Of a stretch of DNA of 64,000 nt, positions 26,626 through 35,049 are shown piece by piece. A program made the position numbers and the translations under genes. The stretch covers positions 7,199 through 71,198 of the forward strand of contig NZ_JOGB01000054.1 of assembly GCF_000719335.1 (NCBI RefSeq), read 5' to 3'. The notes beneath the pieces were generated by a model. It did not search any database. It saw nothing but the letters and a program-made list of their open reading frames with translations, and was not told the origin of the DNA. The stretch is from Streptomyces sp. NRRL S-87. Lineage in GTDB: Bacteria > Actinomycetota > Actinomycetes > Streptomycetales > Streptomycetaceae. The first letter of the stretch is position 1, and every line of letters starts with the position of its first letter.

Positions 26626-27381
26626 ATGACTGCGGAAGCGGACCACGGGCTCGCGGGCGCCGACCGGACCGAGCGCCGGATCAGGGTCGTACTCGCCGAC
26701 GACCAGGCCCTGTTGCGCAGCGCCTTCAAGGTGCTGGTCGACTCCGAGCCCGACATGGAGGTGGTCGGCGAGGCCTCCGACGGGGCGCAGGCCGTCGAGC
26801 TCGCCCGTACCCGGCAGGCCGACGTCGTGCTGATGGACATCCGCATGCCGGGCACGGACGGACTGGCCGCCACGCGGATGATCAGCGCCGACCCGGAGCT
26901 CTCCGGGGTCCGGGTCGTCATGCTCACCACCTTCGAGGTCGACGAGTACGTCGTGCAGTCGCTGCGGGCCGGCGCCTCCGGGTTCCTCGGCAAGGGCGCC
27001 GAGCCCGAGGAGCTGCTGAACGCCGTCCGGATCGCCCACGCGGGGGAGGCGCTGCTGTCCCCGGCCGCCACCAAGGGCCTGATCGCCACGTTCCTGCGCC
27101 ACACCGGCGGGCTGGCCGCCGGTGACGACGGCGACGGACCGGGCGGGGGAGCGGGCCGGCACGCCGAGCGGCTCGCCGCCCTGACCGGGCGCGAGCGCGA
27201 GGTGCTGGTGCTCGTCGCCGCCGGGCTCTCCAACGACGGGATCGCCGACCGGCTGGAGGTCAGCCCCCTCACCGTCAAGACCCACGTGAACCGGGCCATG
27301 GCCAAGCTCGGCGCCCGCGACCGGGCCCAACTGGTCGTCATCGCCTACGAGTCGGGCCTGGTACGCCCCCGCGTGGACTGA
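26626..27381 (+). CDS. NarL/LuxR-family response regulator
   Basis: The 251-residue protein has a receiver domain (about 21-135) with phospho-acceptor D71 in VVLMDIRMPGTDG and the conserved Thr/Lys region MLTTFEVDEY ... GKGAEP. A LuxR-type helix-turn-helix follows at the C-terminus (LTGREREVLVLVAAGLSNDG, then VSPLTVKTHVNRAMAKLGAR). It pairs with the upstream kinase. The next gene is an RND transporter 194 bases downstream with an inverted repeat in the gap (27410-27429), a candidate target. Confidence 0.95.
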   Translation: MTAEADHGLAGADRTERRIRVVLADDQALLRSAFKVLVDSEPDMEVVGEASDGAQAVELARTRQADVVLMDIRMPGTDGLAATRMISADPELSGVRVVMLTTFEVDEYVVQSLRAGASGFLGKGAEPEELLNAVRIAHAGEALLSPAATKGLIATFLRHTGGLAAGDDGDGPGGGAGRHAERLAALTGREREVLVLVAAGLSNDGIADRLEVSPLTVKTHVNRAMAKLGARDRAQLVVIAYESGLVRPRVD

Positions 27382-27409
27382 TTCCCTCCGCCCACCCCGA
27401 CGCAGGGGA

Positions 27410-27429
27410 GGAGTACACCTCCGTACTCC
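27410..27429. promoter_or_regulatory. Inverted repeat upstream of the RND transporter
   Basis: GGAGTAC-ACCTCC-GTACTCC is a perfect 7-6-7 repeat about 146 bases before the transporter start. It suits a dimeric regulator such as the preceding response regulator. Confidence 0.5.
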
Positions 27430-27574
27430 AAACGCGGTATGCGCGAGATAAGGAAAGGGACCTGCGGGCGAGGAAGCGGGCCGCCCCGATGGCGGAGGGT
27501 GGACGGTGACCGGCGCTCCGTCGGCCGCGTACGACGTCCTGCCCGACCCGCCACGGAAGAGAGACCCACCACCC

Positions 27575-30500
27575 ATGTCCTGGCTGTCCCGCTTCAGCCT
27601 CGCGCAACGGGCCTTGATCGGGCTCGTCTCGATCGTCGCGCTCGTCTTCGGCGCGATCGCCATCCCGCAGCTCAAGCAGCAACTGCTGCCGTCCATCGAA
27701 CTGCCCATGGTGTCGGTCCTCGCGCCCTACCAGGGCGCCTCCCCCGACGTGGTCGAGAAGCAGGTCGTCGAACCCCTCGAGGAGACCATCAAGGGCGTCG
27801 ACGGCCTCACCGGCGTCACCTCCACCGCCAGCGAGGGCAACGCCCTCATCATGGCGACGTTCGACTACGGCGACGAGGGCACCAAGCAGCTCGTCGCCGA
27901 CGTCCAGCAGGCCGTCAACCGGGCCCGCGCCCGCCTGCCCCAGGACGTCGACCCCCAGGTCGTGGCCGGCTCCACCGACGACATGCCGACCGTCGTGCTC
28001 GCCGTCACCTCCGACAAGGACCAGCAGGCGCTGGCAGACCAGCTCGAGCGCACCGTCGTCCCCGCCCTCGACGACGTCGACGGCGTCGGCACGGTCACCG
28101 TCTCCGGCGTCCAGGACCTCCAGGTCACCGTCACCCCGGACACCGCCAGGCTCGCGGCCGCCGGCCTCGACGTCCAGGCCCTCACCCAGGGCCTCCAGGC
28201 CGGCGGGGTCAGCATCCCGGCCGGCTCCTTCGACGAGCAGGGCCAGAACCGCACCGTCCGCGTCGGCGGCGGCTACACCTCGCTGGCCCAGATCCAGGAC
28301 CTGCGCCTGACCGCCGGCCCCGGCAGGCCCGCCGTCCGCCTCGGCGACGTCGCGGCCGTCGAGCAGGAGCAGTCCACCCCGGTCTCCCTGACCCGTACGA
28401 ACGGCAAGCCCAGCCTGGCCGTCGTCGTCACCATGGACAAGGACGGCAGCGCCGTCGCCATCTCCGACGCGGTCAAGGACAAGCTGCCGCAGCTGCGCGC
28501 CGACCTCGGCTCCGGCGCCGAGCTGACCGTGGTCAGCGACCAGGGCCCGGCCGTCTCGAAGTCCATCTCCAGCCTCACCACCGAGGGCATGCTGGGCCTG
28601 GCCTTCGCGGTCGTCGTGATCCTGGTCTTCCTCGCCTCGCTGCGCTCGACCCTGGTCACCGCGGTCTCCATCCCGCTCTCCGTGGTCCTCGCCCTGATCG
28701 TGCTGTGGACCCGCGACCTCTCGCTCAACATGCTGACCCTGGGCGCCCTGACCATCGCCATCGGCCGCGTCGTCGACGACTCGATCGTGGTGCTGGAGAA
28801 CATCAAGCGCCACCTCGGCTACGGCGAGGAGCGCGAGAGCGCCATCATCACCGCCGTGAAGGAGGTCGCCGGCGCGGTCACCTCCTCCACCCTCACCACG
28901 GTCGCGGTCTTCCTGCCGATCGGCCTCGTCGGCGGCATGGTCGGCGAGCTCTTCGGGTCGTTCTCCCTGACCGTCACCGCGGCCCTGCTGGCCTCGCTGC
29001 TGGTCTCCCTGACGGTCGTCCCGGTCCTGTCGTTCTGGTTCCTGCGCGCCCCCAAGGGCACGGCGCAGGACCCCGACGAGGCCCGCCGCGCGGCCGAGGA
29101 GAAGGAGGCGCGCAGCCTGCTCCAGCGCGCCTACGTCCCGGTGCTCCGCTTCGCCACCCGCCGCCGCCTCACCAGCGTCGTCCTCGCCCTCGTGGTGCTG
29201 GTCGGCACCTTCGGCATGGCCCCGCTGCTGAAGACCAACTTCTTCGACCAGGGCGAGCAGGAGGTCATGTCCGTCAAGCAGGAGCTGCCGGCCGGCACCT
29301 CGCTGGCCGCCTCCGATGCGGCCGCCCGCAAGGTCGAGAAGGTCCTGGACTCCGTCGAGGGCGTCAAGGACTACCAGGTCACCGTCGGCTCCTCCGGCTT
29401 CCTCGCGGCCTTCGGCGGCGGTACGGGCTCCAACCAGGCCTCGTACCAGATCACGCTGAAGGACTCGGCCACCTTCGAGGACACCCGCGACCGCCTCCAG
29501 GCGGAGCTGGCGAAGCTGGACGGCGTCGGCACCACGAACATCGCCGCCGGCGACGGCTTCGGCAACCAGAACCTCAAGGTCGTCGTCAAGGCCGGCGACG
29601 CCGCCGTCCTGAAGAAGGCCGCCGACCAGGTGCGCGGCGCGGTCGCGGGCCTGAAGAACGTCGCCGACGTCGAGAGCGACCTGTCCCAGTCCGTCCCCCG
29701 GATCTCCGTCACCGCCACCCCGAAGGCCGCGGAACTCGGCCTGAACCAGGCCGCCCTGGGCCAGATCGTGGCCCAGGCCGTGCACGGCAGCCCGGTCGCC
29801 AAGGCCGTCCTCGACGACACCGAGCGCGACATCGTCATCCGCTCCGCCCGCCCGGCCGCCACCATGGCCGAACTCAGGGCCCTGCCCGTGGGCCCGGCGA
29901 AGCTCGGCGACATCGCGAAGGTCGAACTCGTGCCCGGCCCGGTGTCCATGACCCGCATCGACGGCGCCCGCGCCGCCACCATCACGGCCCGCCCGGTCGG
30001 CGACAACACCGGCGCGGTCAGCTCGGCCCTCCAGACCGAGCTGAAGACGCTGGACCTCCCCGAGGGCGCCACCGCCTCCATCGGAGGCGTCTCCGAGGAC
30101 CAGGACGACGCGTTCGCCTCGCTGGGGCTGGCGATGCTCGCGGCCATCGCGATCGTCTTCATGCTGCTGGTGGCCACCTTCAAGTCCCTGGTGCAGCCGC
30201 TGATCCTGCTGGTGTCCATCCCGTTCGCCGCCACCGGCGCGATCGGCCTGCTGATCGTCACGGGCACGCCGATGGGCGTCCCGGCGATGATCGGCATGCT
30301 GATGCTCATCGGCATCGTGGTCACCAACGCCATCGTCCTCATCGACCTCGTCAACCAGTACCGGGCGCAGGGCCTGGGCGTGGTCGAGGCCGTGGTCGAG
30401 GGCGGCCGCCACCGGCTCCGCCCGATCCTGATGACCGCCCTGGCGACGGTCTTCGCCCTGCTGCCGATGGCCCTCGGCGTCACCGGCGAGGGCGGCTTCA

Positions 30501-30727
30501 TCTCGCAGCCGCTGGCCGTGGTCGTCATCGGCGGCCTGGCCACCTCGACCCTGCTGACGCTGCTGCTGGTCCCGACGCTCTACGCGGTGGTCGAGCTCCG
30601 CAAGGAGCGCCGCCGCGCGAAGCGGGCCGCGAGGCGCGCCGCCAAGTCCGGCACGGTCCCGGCCCCGTCGTCCGCGTCCGACGACGCGGACGGTGCGGAC
30701 GACGCGTCGGAGCCGGTCACGGTCTGA
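27575..30727 (+). CDS. RND/HAE-type efflux transporter
   Basis: The 1050-residue proton-driven transporter has the full two-half architecture: helix 1, a large extracytoplasmic domain, helices 2-6, helix 7, a second large domain and helices 8-12. Visible markers are LKQQLLPSIELPMVSV, the SIPLSVVLALIVLW and NMLTLGALTIAIGRVVDDSIV helices (the paired Asp of the proton relay), TSSTLTTVAVFLPIG and, in the second half, MIGMLMLIGIVVTNAIVLID. The ATG at 27575 follows GGAAGAGAG; upstream in-frame starts are less likely. No membrane-fusion partner is adjacent, as usual in Gram-positives. The substrate is unknown. A strong terminator follows. Confidence 0.93.
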   Translation: MSWLSRFSLAQRALIGLVSIVALVFGAIAIPQLKQQLLPSIELPMVSVLAPYQGASPDVVEKQVVEPLEETIKGVDGLTGVTSTASEGNALIMATFDYGDEGTKQLVADVQQAVNRARARLPQDVDPQVVAGSTDDMPTVVLAVTSDKDQQALADQLERTVVPALDDVDGVGTVTVSGVQDLQVTVTPDTARLAAAGLDVQALTQGLQAGGVSIPAGSFDEQGQNRTVRVGGGYTSLAQIQDLRLTAGPGRPAVRLGDVAAVEQEQSTPVSLTRTNGKPSLAVVVTMDKDGSAVAISDAVKDKLPQLRADLGSGAELTVVSDQGPAVSKSISSLTTEGMLGLAFAVVVILVFLASLRSTLVTAVSIPLSVVLALIVLWTRDLSLNMLTLGALTIAIGRVVDDSIVVLENIKRHLGYGEERESAIITAVKEVAGAVTSSTLTTVAVFLPIGLVGGMVGELFGSFSLTVTAALLASLLVSLTVVPVLSFWFLRAPKGTAQDPDEARRAAEEKEARSLLQRAYVPVLRFATRRRLTSVVLALVVLVGTFGMAPLLKTNFFDQGEQEVMSVKQELPAGTSLAASDAAARKVEKVLDSVEGVKDYQVTVGSSGFLAAFGGGTGSNQASYQITLKDSATFEDTRDRLQAELAKLDGVGTTNIAAGDGFGNQNLKVVVKAGDAAVLKKAADQVRGAVAGLKNVADVESDLSQSVPRISVTATPKAAELGLNQAALGQIVAQAVHGSPVAKAVLDDTERDIVIRSARPAATMAELRALPVGPAKLGDIAKVELVPGPVSMTRIDGARAATITARPVGDNTGAVSSALQTELKTLDLPEGATASIGGVSEDQDDAFASLGLAMLAAIAIVFMLLVATFKSLVQPLILLVSIPFAATGAIGLLIVTGTPMGVPAMIGMLMLIGIVVTNAIVLIDLVNQYRAQGLGVVEAVVEGGRHRLRPILMTALATVFALLPMALGVTGEGGFISQPLAVVVIGGLATSTLLTLLLVPTLYAVVELRKERRRAKRAARRAAKSGTVPAPSSASDDADGADDASEPVTV

Positions 30728-30744
30728 CCCGCTCCGGCCACCCG

Positions 30745-30780
30745 AAGGCCCCGGTCCACCTCGCGGTGGGCCGGGGCCTT
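30745..30780 (+). terminator. 16-bp hairpin terminator after the RND gene
   Basis: AAGGCCCCGGTCCACC (30745-30760), loop TCGC, GGTGGGCCGGGGCCTT (30765-30780). The arms pair along their length apart from one mispair. Confidence 0.88.
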
Positions 30781-30968
30781 CCCCGTTCCGGAGCGGGACG
30801 GCCGGGTCGGTACGCGGCCCCGGACGGGACGTCCCAGGGACGAGCGGCCGGGCCCGGGCCCTGAGCTGGCTGGACGCCCGTCCCGCGCGTCCCGGGACGG
30901 ATGGGATGCAGGAGGCCGCCGCGCCCCGTGTGGCAGCTTTTCGCTGTCCCCAGCGAAAGGCTCTCGAC

Positions 30969-31361
30969 ATGCGCATCCCCCGCCCCGCCAAGGGCGTCAC
31001 CTCGCTCCTCCTCGCGGCCGTCGCCGCCGGCTCCCTGCTCGCCTCCGCGCCGGCCGCCCAGGCGGACGACTCCGCGTACAAGCTCTGCAAGGACGAGTAC
31101 GGCACCCGCACCTCCCCGCACGGCTACACCATCCCGAAGTACGACTACTCCGTCGGCGACGCCGACGTCTGCGTCTCCGCACTCCAGGAGCTCGTCGCGG
31201 CGTACGGCCTGACCTCGTGGGAGCAGAGCGGCGGCACCTTCGTCGACGGCAAGTTCGGTGCCCGTACCGACTCGGCCATCCGCCGGTTCCAGAGCAACCA
31301 CAGCCTCCAGGCCGACGGCATCGTGGGGCCGCGTACCTGGGAGAAGCTCCTGACGGGCTGA
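30969..31361 (+). CDS. Secreted peptidoglycan-binding protein, paralogue 1 of 4
   Basis: The 130-residue protein has a clear signal peptide (MRIPRPAKGVTSLLLAAVAAGSL...AQA) and a single PG_binding_1-like domain. The hallmarks are VDGKFGARTDSAIRRFQ and ADGIVGPRTWEKLL, preceded by a Cys-containing segment (LCKDEYGTRTS ... DVCVSALQEL) that probably forms a disulfide. Such domains bind cell-wall peptidoglycan and are non-catalytic. The ATG follows GAAAGG. It heads a tandem set of four related genes. Confidence 0.88.
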   Translation: MRIPRPAKGVTSLLLAAVAAGSLLASAPAAQADDSAYKLCKDEYGTRTSPHGYTIPKYDYSVGDADVCVSALQELVAAYGLTSWEQSGGTFVDGKFGARTDSAIRRFQSNHSLQADGIVGPRTWEKLLTG

Positions 31362-31419
31362 GTCCCGCCCGGTGCGCGCCAGGCCATTCCGCGGCCCGGT
31401 CCCGCCTCCGGTTCCCCTC

Positions 31420-31503
31420 CGGCCCCGCCTCCGTCCCGGCCCCGCCTCCGTCCCGGCCCCGCCTCCGTCCCGGCCCCGCCTCCGTCCCGGCCCGCCTCCG
31501 TCC
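31420..31503 (+). repeat. 17-bp tandem repeat between paralogues 1 and 2
   Basis: Four exact copies of CGGCCCCGCCTCCGTCC (31420-31487) plus one 16-base copy (31488-31503), pyrimidine-rich on the plus strand, just upstream of the second paralogue. Confidence 0.95.
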
Positions 31504-31556
31504 CGGCGCCGCCTCTCCCTCCCTCTCCCTTCCTCACCGTCAGGAGAAGCTCCTCC

Positions 31557-31952
31557 ATGTCCACGTCGCGCCGCGTCCGCCCCCTGGCGGCCCTCGCGCT
31601 CGCCGCGTCCGCCGTCGGCTCGCTGCTGGTGACGGCCCCCGCCGCCTCTGCCAGCAGCTACCGCGACGCCTGCCTCGACAGCGTCGGCACCCGCACCAGC
31701 GCAAACGGCTGGGTCATCCCCGCCCGCAACTTCCAGTACGGGTCCAGGGGCGTGTGCGTACGCGAGATCCAGCTCGACCTCCTCTCGCTCGTCGATGTCG
31801 ACGACGCAGACGTCGACGGCTTCGTCGACGGCATCTTCGGCACGAAGACCGACGACTACGTCAAGGAGTTCCAGAGCAAGGCCCACCTGCAGCCCGACGG
31901 CGTCGTCGGCCCCAGGACCTGGGAAGCGCTCATCTCCCGGACCACGGACTGA
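31557..31952 (+). CDS. Secreted peptidoglycan-binding protein, paralogue 2 of 4
   Basis: The 131-residue protein has a signal peptide (to about ASAS, residue 32) and the same layout as its neighbours: ACLDSVGTRTSANGWVIP, SRGVCVREIQLDLL, FVDGIFGTKTDDYVKEFQ and PDGVVGPRTWEAL. The paired Cys are conserved with paralogue 1. A CAGGAG ribosome site lies upstream. The stop is only five bases before the ATG of paralogue 3, indicating co-transcription. Confidence 0.88.
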   Translation: MSTSRRVRPLAALALAASAVGSLLVTAPAASASSYRDACLDSVGTRTSANGWVIPARNFQYGSRGVCVREIQLDLLSLVDVDDADVDGFVDGIFGTKTDDYVKEFQSKAHLQPDGVVGPRTWEALISRTTD

Positions 31953-31957
31953 TCGCC

Positions 31958-32410
31958 ATGACGAACCAGACAGCGGCGAACGACACGGCCCGGGCGGCGA
32001 CGCACACCCCCGCGCGCCGGCGCATGATCCGGGCGGGCGCGCTCGCCGCGTCCGCCGCGGCCCTCCTCGGAGCTCTGGCCGCCGCCCCCGCCCAGGCCAG
32101 TTGGGGCGGTGAACTGCAGGCGTGCAAGGACGCCTACGGCTCGCAGTACTACATGGGCTGGGACATCCCCACCGTGGTGCTGCGCAAGGGCTCGTCCGGG
32201 GTGTGCGTCCGCGAGCTCCAGGAGGAACTGCTCGAGGCGGGCGCGGTCCGCAGCGAGGACCAGCCCGGTTTCATCGACGGCGCCTTCGGCCCCAAGACGT
32301 ACAACGCGGTCGTGAACTTCCAGCGCCGCGCCTTCGGCGAGGCCGGCACGGACGGCGTCGTCGGGCGCAACACCTGGCACCACCTGATCGCCACCGTCTA
32401 CTTCGAGTAG
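31958..32410 (+). CDS. Secreted peptidoglycan-binding protein, paralogue 3 of 4
   Basis: At 150 residues this is the most diverged of the four. It has a longer N-region with RRR (Tat-like but without a clear twin-Arg consensus) and a signal ending near AQAS. The domain shows LQACKDAYGSQYYMGWDIP, SGVCVRELQEELL, FIDGAFGPKTYNAVVNFQ and TDGVVGRNTWHHLI. The conserved TR-NGW motif of its neighbours is replaced by YYMGWDIP. It starts five bases after paralogue 2. Confidence 0.87.
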   Translation: MTNQTAANDTARAATHTPARRRMIRAGALAASAAALLGALAAAPAQASWGGELQACKDAYGSQYYMGWDIPTVVLRKGSSGVCVRELQEELLEAGAVRSEDQPGFIDGAFGPKTYNAVVNFQRRAFGEAGTDGVVGRNTWHHLIATVYFE

Positions 32411-32457
32411 TCCGGGGGCGGCCCCGCCCGCCCCCGCCCACCGAGAGGAACACCCGC

Positions 32458-32862
32458 ATGAACCCCCTCAGGCGTACGGCGACCCGCGCCGGGGTCCTGG
32501 GCGCGACGCTGCTCATGGCCGTCGGGTTCGCCGTCCCGCAGGCGTCGGCCCAGGCCGGCTACCTGGAGACGTGCACCAACCAGGTCGGCACCCGCTGGGC
32601 CCCCAACGGCTGGCCCGTCCCGGCCGTGACCCTCTCCCGGGGCTCGCGGGGCGACTGCGTGCGGGCGCTCCAGTGGGCGCTGGTCCGCACGGCGTTCGTC
32701 AGCTCCGGCGACGCCCCGACGTTCATCGACGGCGACTTCGGGCCCAGGACCGAGGCGGCCGTGCTGCGGTTCCAGTCGGCGTACCCGGACCAGACCGGCG
32801 GCCCGGACGGCATCGTCGGCGTCAAGACCTGGGGCTTCCTCCTCCCGGCCGCCCAGGGCTAG
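32458..32862 (+). CDS. Secreted peptidoglycan-binding protein, paralogue 4 of 4
   Basis: The 134-residue protein has a signal peptide (to about ASAQA), then LETCTNQVGTRWAPNGWPVP, SRGDCVRALQWALV, FIDGDFGPRTEAAVLRFQ and GPDGIVGVKTWGFLL. It has the same Cys pair and PG_binding_1-like fold as the preceding three genes. A GAGAGGAA ribosome site precedes the ATG. A bidirectional terminator separates it from convergent nadA. Confidence 0.88.
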   Translation: MNPLRRTATRAGVLGATLLMAVGFAVPQASAQAGYLETCTNQVGTRWAPNGWPVPAVTLSRGSRGDCVRALQWALVRTAFVSSGDAPTFIDGDFGPRTEAAVLRFQSAYPDQTGGPDGIVGVKTWGFLLPAAQG

Positions 32863-32906
32863 CGGTACGGACGGTCAACTCCCGGCGTTCGGGGGAGGAC
32901 GCGCGA

Positions 32907-32941
32907 AAGGGGCACCCGATCGATCCGATCGGGTGCCCCTT
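32907..32941. terminator. Bidirectional hairpin terminator (paralogue 4 / nadA)
   Basis: AAGGGGCACCCGATCG (32907-32922), a 3-base loop, then CGATCGGGTGCCCCTT (32926-32941): a perfect 16-bp stem between convergent genes. Confidence 0.92.
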
Positions 32942-32956
32942 CCGTATGGGCGAGGC

Positions 32957-34144
32957 CTACGGCAGCGCCAGCATCCGCTCGAGCGCCAGCTTCGCGAAGC
33001 TCTCGGTCTCCTTGTCGACCTGGATCTGGTTGACGAGGTTGCCCTCGGCCAGGGACTCCAGCGCCCACACCAGGTGCGGCAGGTCGATGCGGTTCATCGT
33101 GGAGCAGAAGCAGACCGTGCGGTCGAGGAAGACGACTTCCTTGCCCTCGGGGGCGAATCGGTTCGCCAGCCGCTTCACGAGGTTCAGCTCCGTGCCGATG
33201 GCCCACTTCGAGCCGGCCGGGGCGGCCTCCAGCGCCTTGATGATGTACTCCGTCGAGCCGACGTAGTCCGCGGCCGCGACGACCTCGTGCTTGCACTCGG
33301 GGTGCACCAGCACGTTGACGCCCGGGATGCGCTCGCGCACGTCGTTGACCGAGTCGAGGCTGAACCGGCCGTGCACCGAGCAGTGCCCGCGCCACAGGAT
33401 CATCTTCGCGGCGCGCAGCTCCTCGGCGGTCAGGCCGCCGTTCGGCTTGTGCGGGTTGTAGACCACGCAGTCGTCCAGCGACATGCCCATGTCGCGGACG
33501 GCGGTGTTGCGGCCCAGGTGCTGGTCCGGGAGGAAGAGCACCTTCTCGCCCTGCTCGAAGGCCCACTCCAGGGCCTTCTTCGCGTTGGACGAGGTGCAGA
33601 TCGTGCCGCCGTGCTTGCCGGTGAAGGCCTTGATGTCGGCGGAGGAGTTCATGTACGAGACGGGCACCACCTGCTGGGCGATCCCGGCCTCGGTGAGCAC
33701 GTCCCAGCACTCGGCGACCTGCTCGGCGGTGGCCATGTCGGCCATCGAGCAGCCGGCGGCCAGGTCCGGCAGGACCACCTTCTGGTCGTCCGTCGTCAGG
33801 ATGTCCGCCGACTCGGCCATGAAGTGCACGCCGCAGAAGACGATGTACTCCGCCTCCGGCTTGGCCGCCGCGTCGCGGGCGAGCTTGAAGGAGTCACCGG
33901 TGACGTCGGCGAACTCGATGACCTCGTCGCGCTGGTAGTGGTGGCCGAGGATGAAGACCTTGTCCCCGAGCTTCTCCTTGGCCGCGCGGGCGCGCTCCAC
34001 CAGGTCCGGGTCGGACGGCGACGGCAGGTCGCCGGGGCACTCCACGCCGCGCTCGCTCTTGGGGTCGGCCTCGCGGCCGAGCAGGAGCAGGGCGAGAGGT
34101 GTGGGCTGGACGTCGAGGTCCTGCCGGGTCTGGGCGGTGGTCAC
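32957..34144 (-). CDS. nadA: Quinolinate synthase A
   Basis: This [4Fe-4S] enzyme condenses iminoaspartate with dihydroxyacetone phosphate to quinolinate in NAD synthesis. The 395-residue protein shows LGHHYQRDEVIEFAD (67-81), FCGVHFMAESADIL with C104, DLAAGCSMADM, SNAKKALEW, LPDQHLGRN, WRGHCSVHGRF with C255 and TVCFCSTMNRI with C345/C347; these supply the three cluster ligands. nadB and nadC are not adjacent, so it stands alone here. Upstream lies a GCGGAA-TGTCTG-TTCCGC repeat and a TATGAT -10-like element on the minus strand (34218-34223). Confidence 0.97.
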   Translation of the reverse strand: MTTAQTRQDLDVQPTPLALLLLGREADPKSERGVECPGDLPSPSDPDLVERARAAKEKLGDKVFILGHHYQRDEVIEFADVTGDSFKLARDAAAKPEAEYIVFCGVHFMAESADILTTDDQKVVLPDLAAGCSMADMATAEQVAECWDVLTEAGIAQQVVPVSYMNSSADIKAFTGKHGGTICTSSNAKKALEWAFEQGEKVLFLPDQHLGRNTAVRDMGMSLDDCVVYNPHKPNGGLTAEELRAAKMILWRGHCSVHGRFSLDSVNDVRERIPGVNVLVHPECKHEVVAAADYVGSTEYIIKALEAAPAGSKWAIGTELNLVKRLANRFAPEGKEVVFLDRTVCFCSTMNRIDLPHLVWALESLAEGNLVNQIQVDKETESFAKLALERMLALP

Positions 34145-34445
34145 GAGACACGCACCCTTTCTGTTCTGCGGAATGTCTGTTCCGCTGAGCTCACTTCTCG
34201 TCTACTTGACGCTATCTATCATAACTGCTTCACGTCAGTTTGACGATGGCGATAGTGTCGATGTGACGAATTCGCAGGGCTCGGCCGCGCGGCTCCACCG
34301 TCGCGCGAGGGTGTGCGAGCATGAATATCTGACACAAGCGTCAGGCCCGGAATGAATCCGCGGCCCCGTCGGTTCAACCCGACGGCAAGAGTCCGACGTT
34401 TCCCTGCCCCGGCGGGGAGCCGCCCCACTTCGGGAGTGAATGCAG
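34145..34445. promoter_or_regulatory. Divergent AT-richer control region, nadA / A-type carrier gene
   Basis: These 301 bases are less GC-rich than the surroundings (around 34200-34270). They hold an inverted repeat GCGGAA-6-TTCCGC at 34168-34185, a minus-strand TATGAT (34223-34218) suitable as the nadA -10, and two direct TTGACG copies near 34207 and 34240. Confidence 0.5.
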
Positions 34446-34802
34446 ATGTCCGTTCAGGACGAGAAGACCACTGTGAGCGACGGCATCCTCCTGACCGACG
34501 CCGCCGCGGCCAAGGTCAAGGCCCTGCTGGACCAGGAAGGCCGCGACGACCTGGCGCTCCGCGTCGCCGTCCAGCCCGGTGGCTGCTCCGGCCTGCGCTA
34601 CCAGCTCTTCTTCGACGAGCGCTCGCTCGACGGTGACGTCGTCAAGGACTTCGACGGCGTCAAGGTCGTCACCGACCGCATGAGCGCCCCGTACCTGGGC
34701 GGCGCCTCGATCGACTTCGTCGACACCATCGAGAAGCAGGGCTTCACGATCGACAACCCGAACGCCACGGGCTCCTGCGCCTGCGGCGACTCCTTCAGCT
34801 AA
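34446..34802 (+). CDS. A-type iron-sulfur cluster carrier (HesB/IscA/ErpA family)
   Basis: The 118-residue protein delivers Fe-S clusters to apoproteins. The three ligand cysteines are present: C47 in GGCSGLRY and C111/C113 in SCACGDSF. ATG 34446 is chosen over ATG 34440 because GGGAG ends nine bases upstream of the former. It is divergent from nadA, whose product is an Fe-S enzyme, so a client relationship is plausible. A 23-bp hairpin follows. Confidence 0.95.
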   Translation: MSVQDEKTTVSDGILLTDAAAAKVKALLDQEGRDDLALRVAVQPGGCSGLRYQLFFDERSLDGDVVKDFDGVKVVTDRMSAPYLGGASIDFVDTIEKQGFTIDNPNATGSCACGDSFS

Positions 34803-34845
34803 GCCGTCTCCGTCCAGGAGCGGCCCTGAAGAGGGCCTCAAGCAC

Positions 34846-34896
34846 ACGCCGAGGGCGGTCGTACCGGACGAACTCCGGTACGACCGCCCTCGGCGT
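34846..34896 (+). terminator. 23-bp perfect hairpin terminator
   Basis: Arms 34846-34868 and 34874-34896 are exact reverse complements around the loop CGAAC; key arm sequence GCCGAGGGCGGTCGTACC. It lies 43 bases past the A-type carrier stop. Confidence 0.95.
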
Positions 34897-35049
34897 TTCG
34901 TGGGGGTGGGTGGGTGGGTGGCTGGGTGCGGGCCGGTGGGTGTCGTCCCGCGGGTGCTGGCCCGCGGGTGCCGTCCCCCGGGTGCCGGCCGGGTTGCGCC
35001 GGGGCGCAGGTGCCGGAGGTGCCGGAGGTGCCGTCCGGCAGGTCCGGGG
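34897..35049. repeat. GT-rich simple repeats between convergent genes
   Basis: Contains GGGGGTGGGTGGGTGGGTGG (about 34902-34921), which can form a G-quadruplex on the plus strand. It is followed by loose GCGGGTGCTGGCC-type and GGTGCCGGA repeats to about 35040. No gene. Confidence 0.7.

Noticed and set aside
27338..31111. 1257-codon minus-strand open frame opposite the RND transporter
   Set aside because: Spans the RND gene, its terminator and part of a paralogue; Asp/Gly/Arg-rich shadow without domains.
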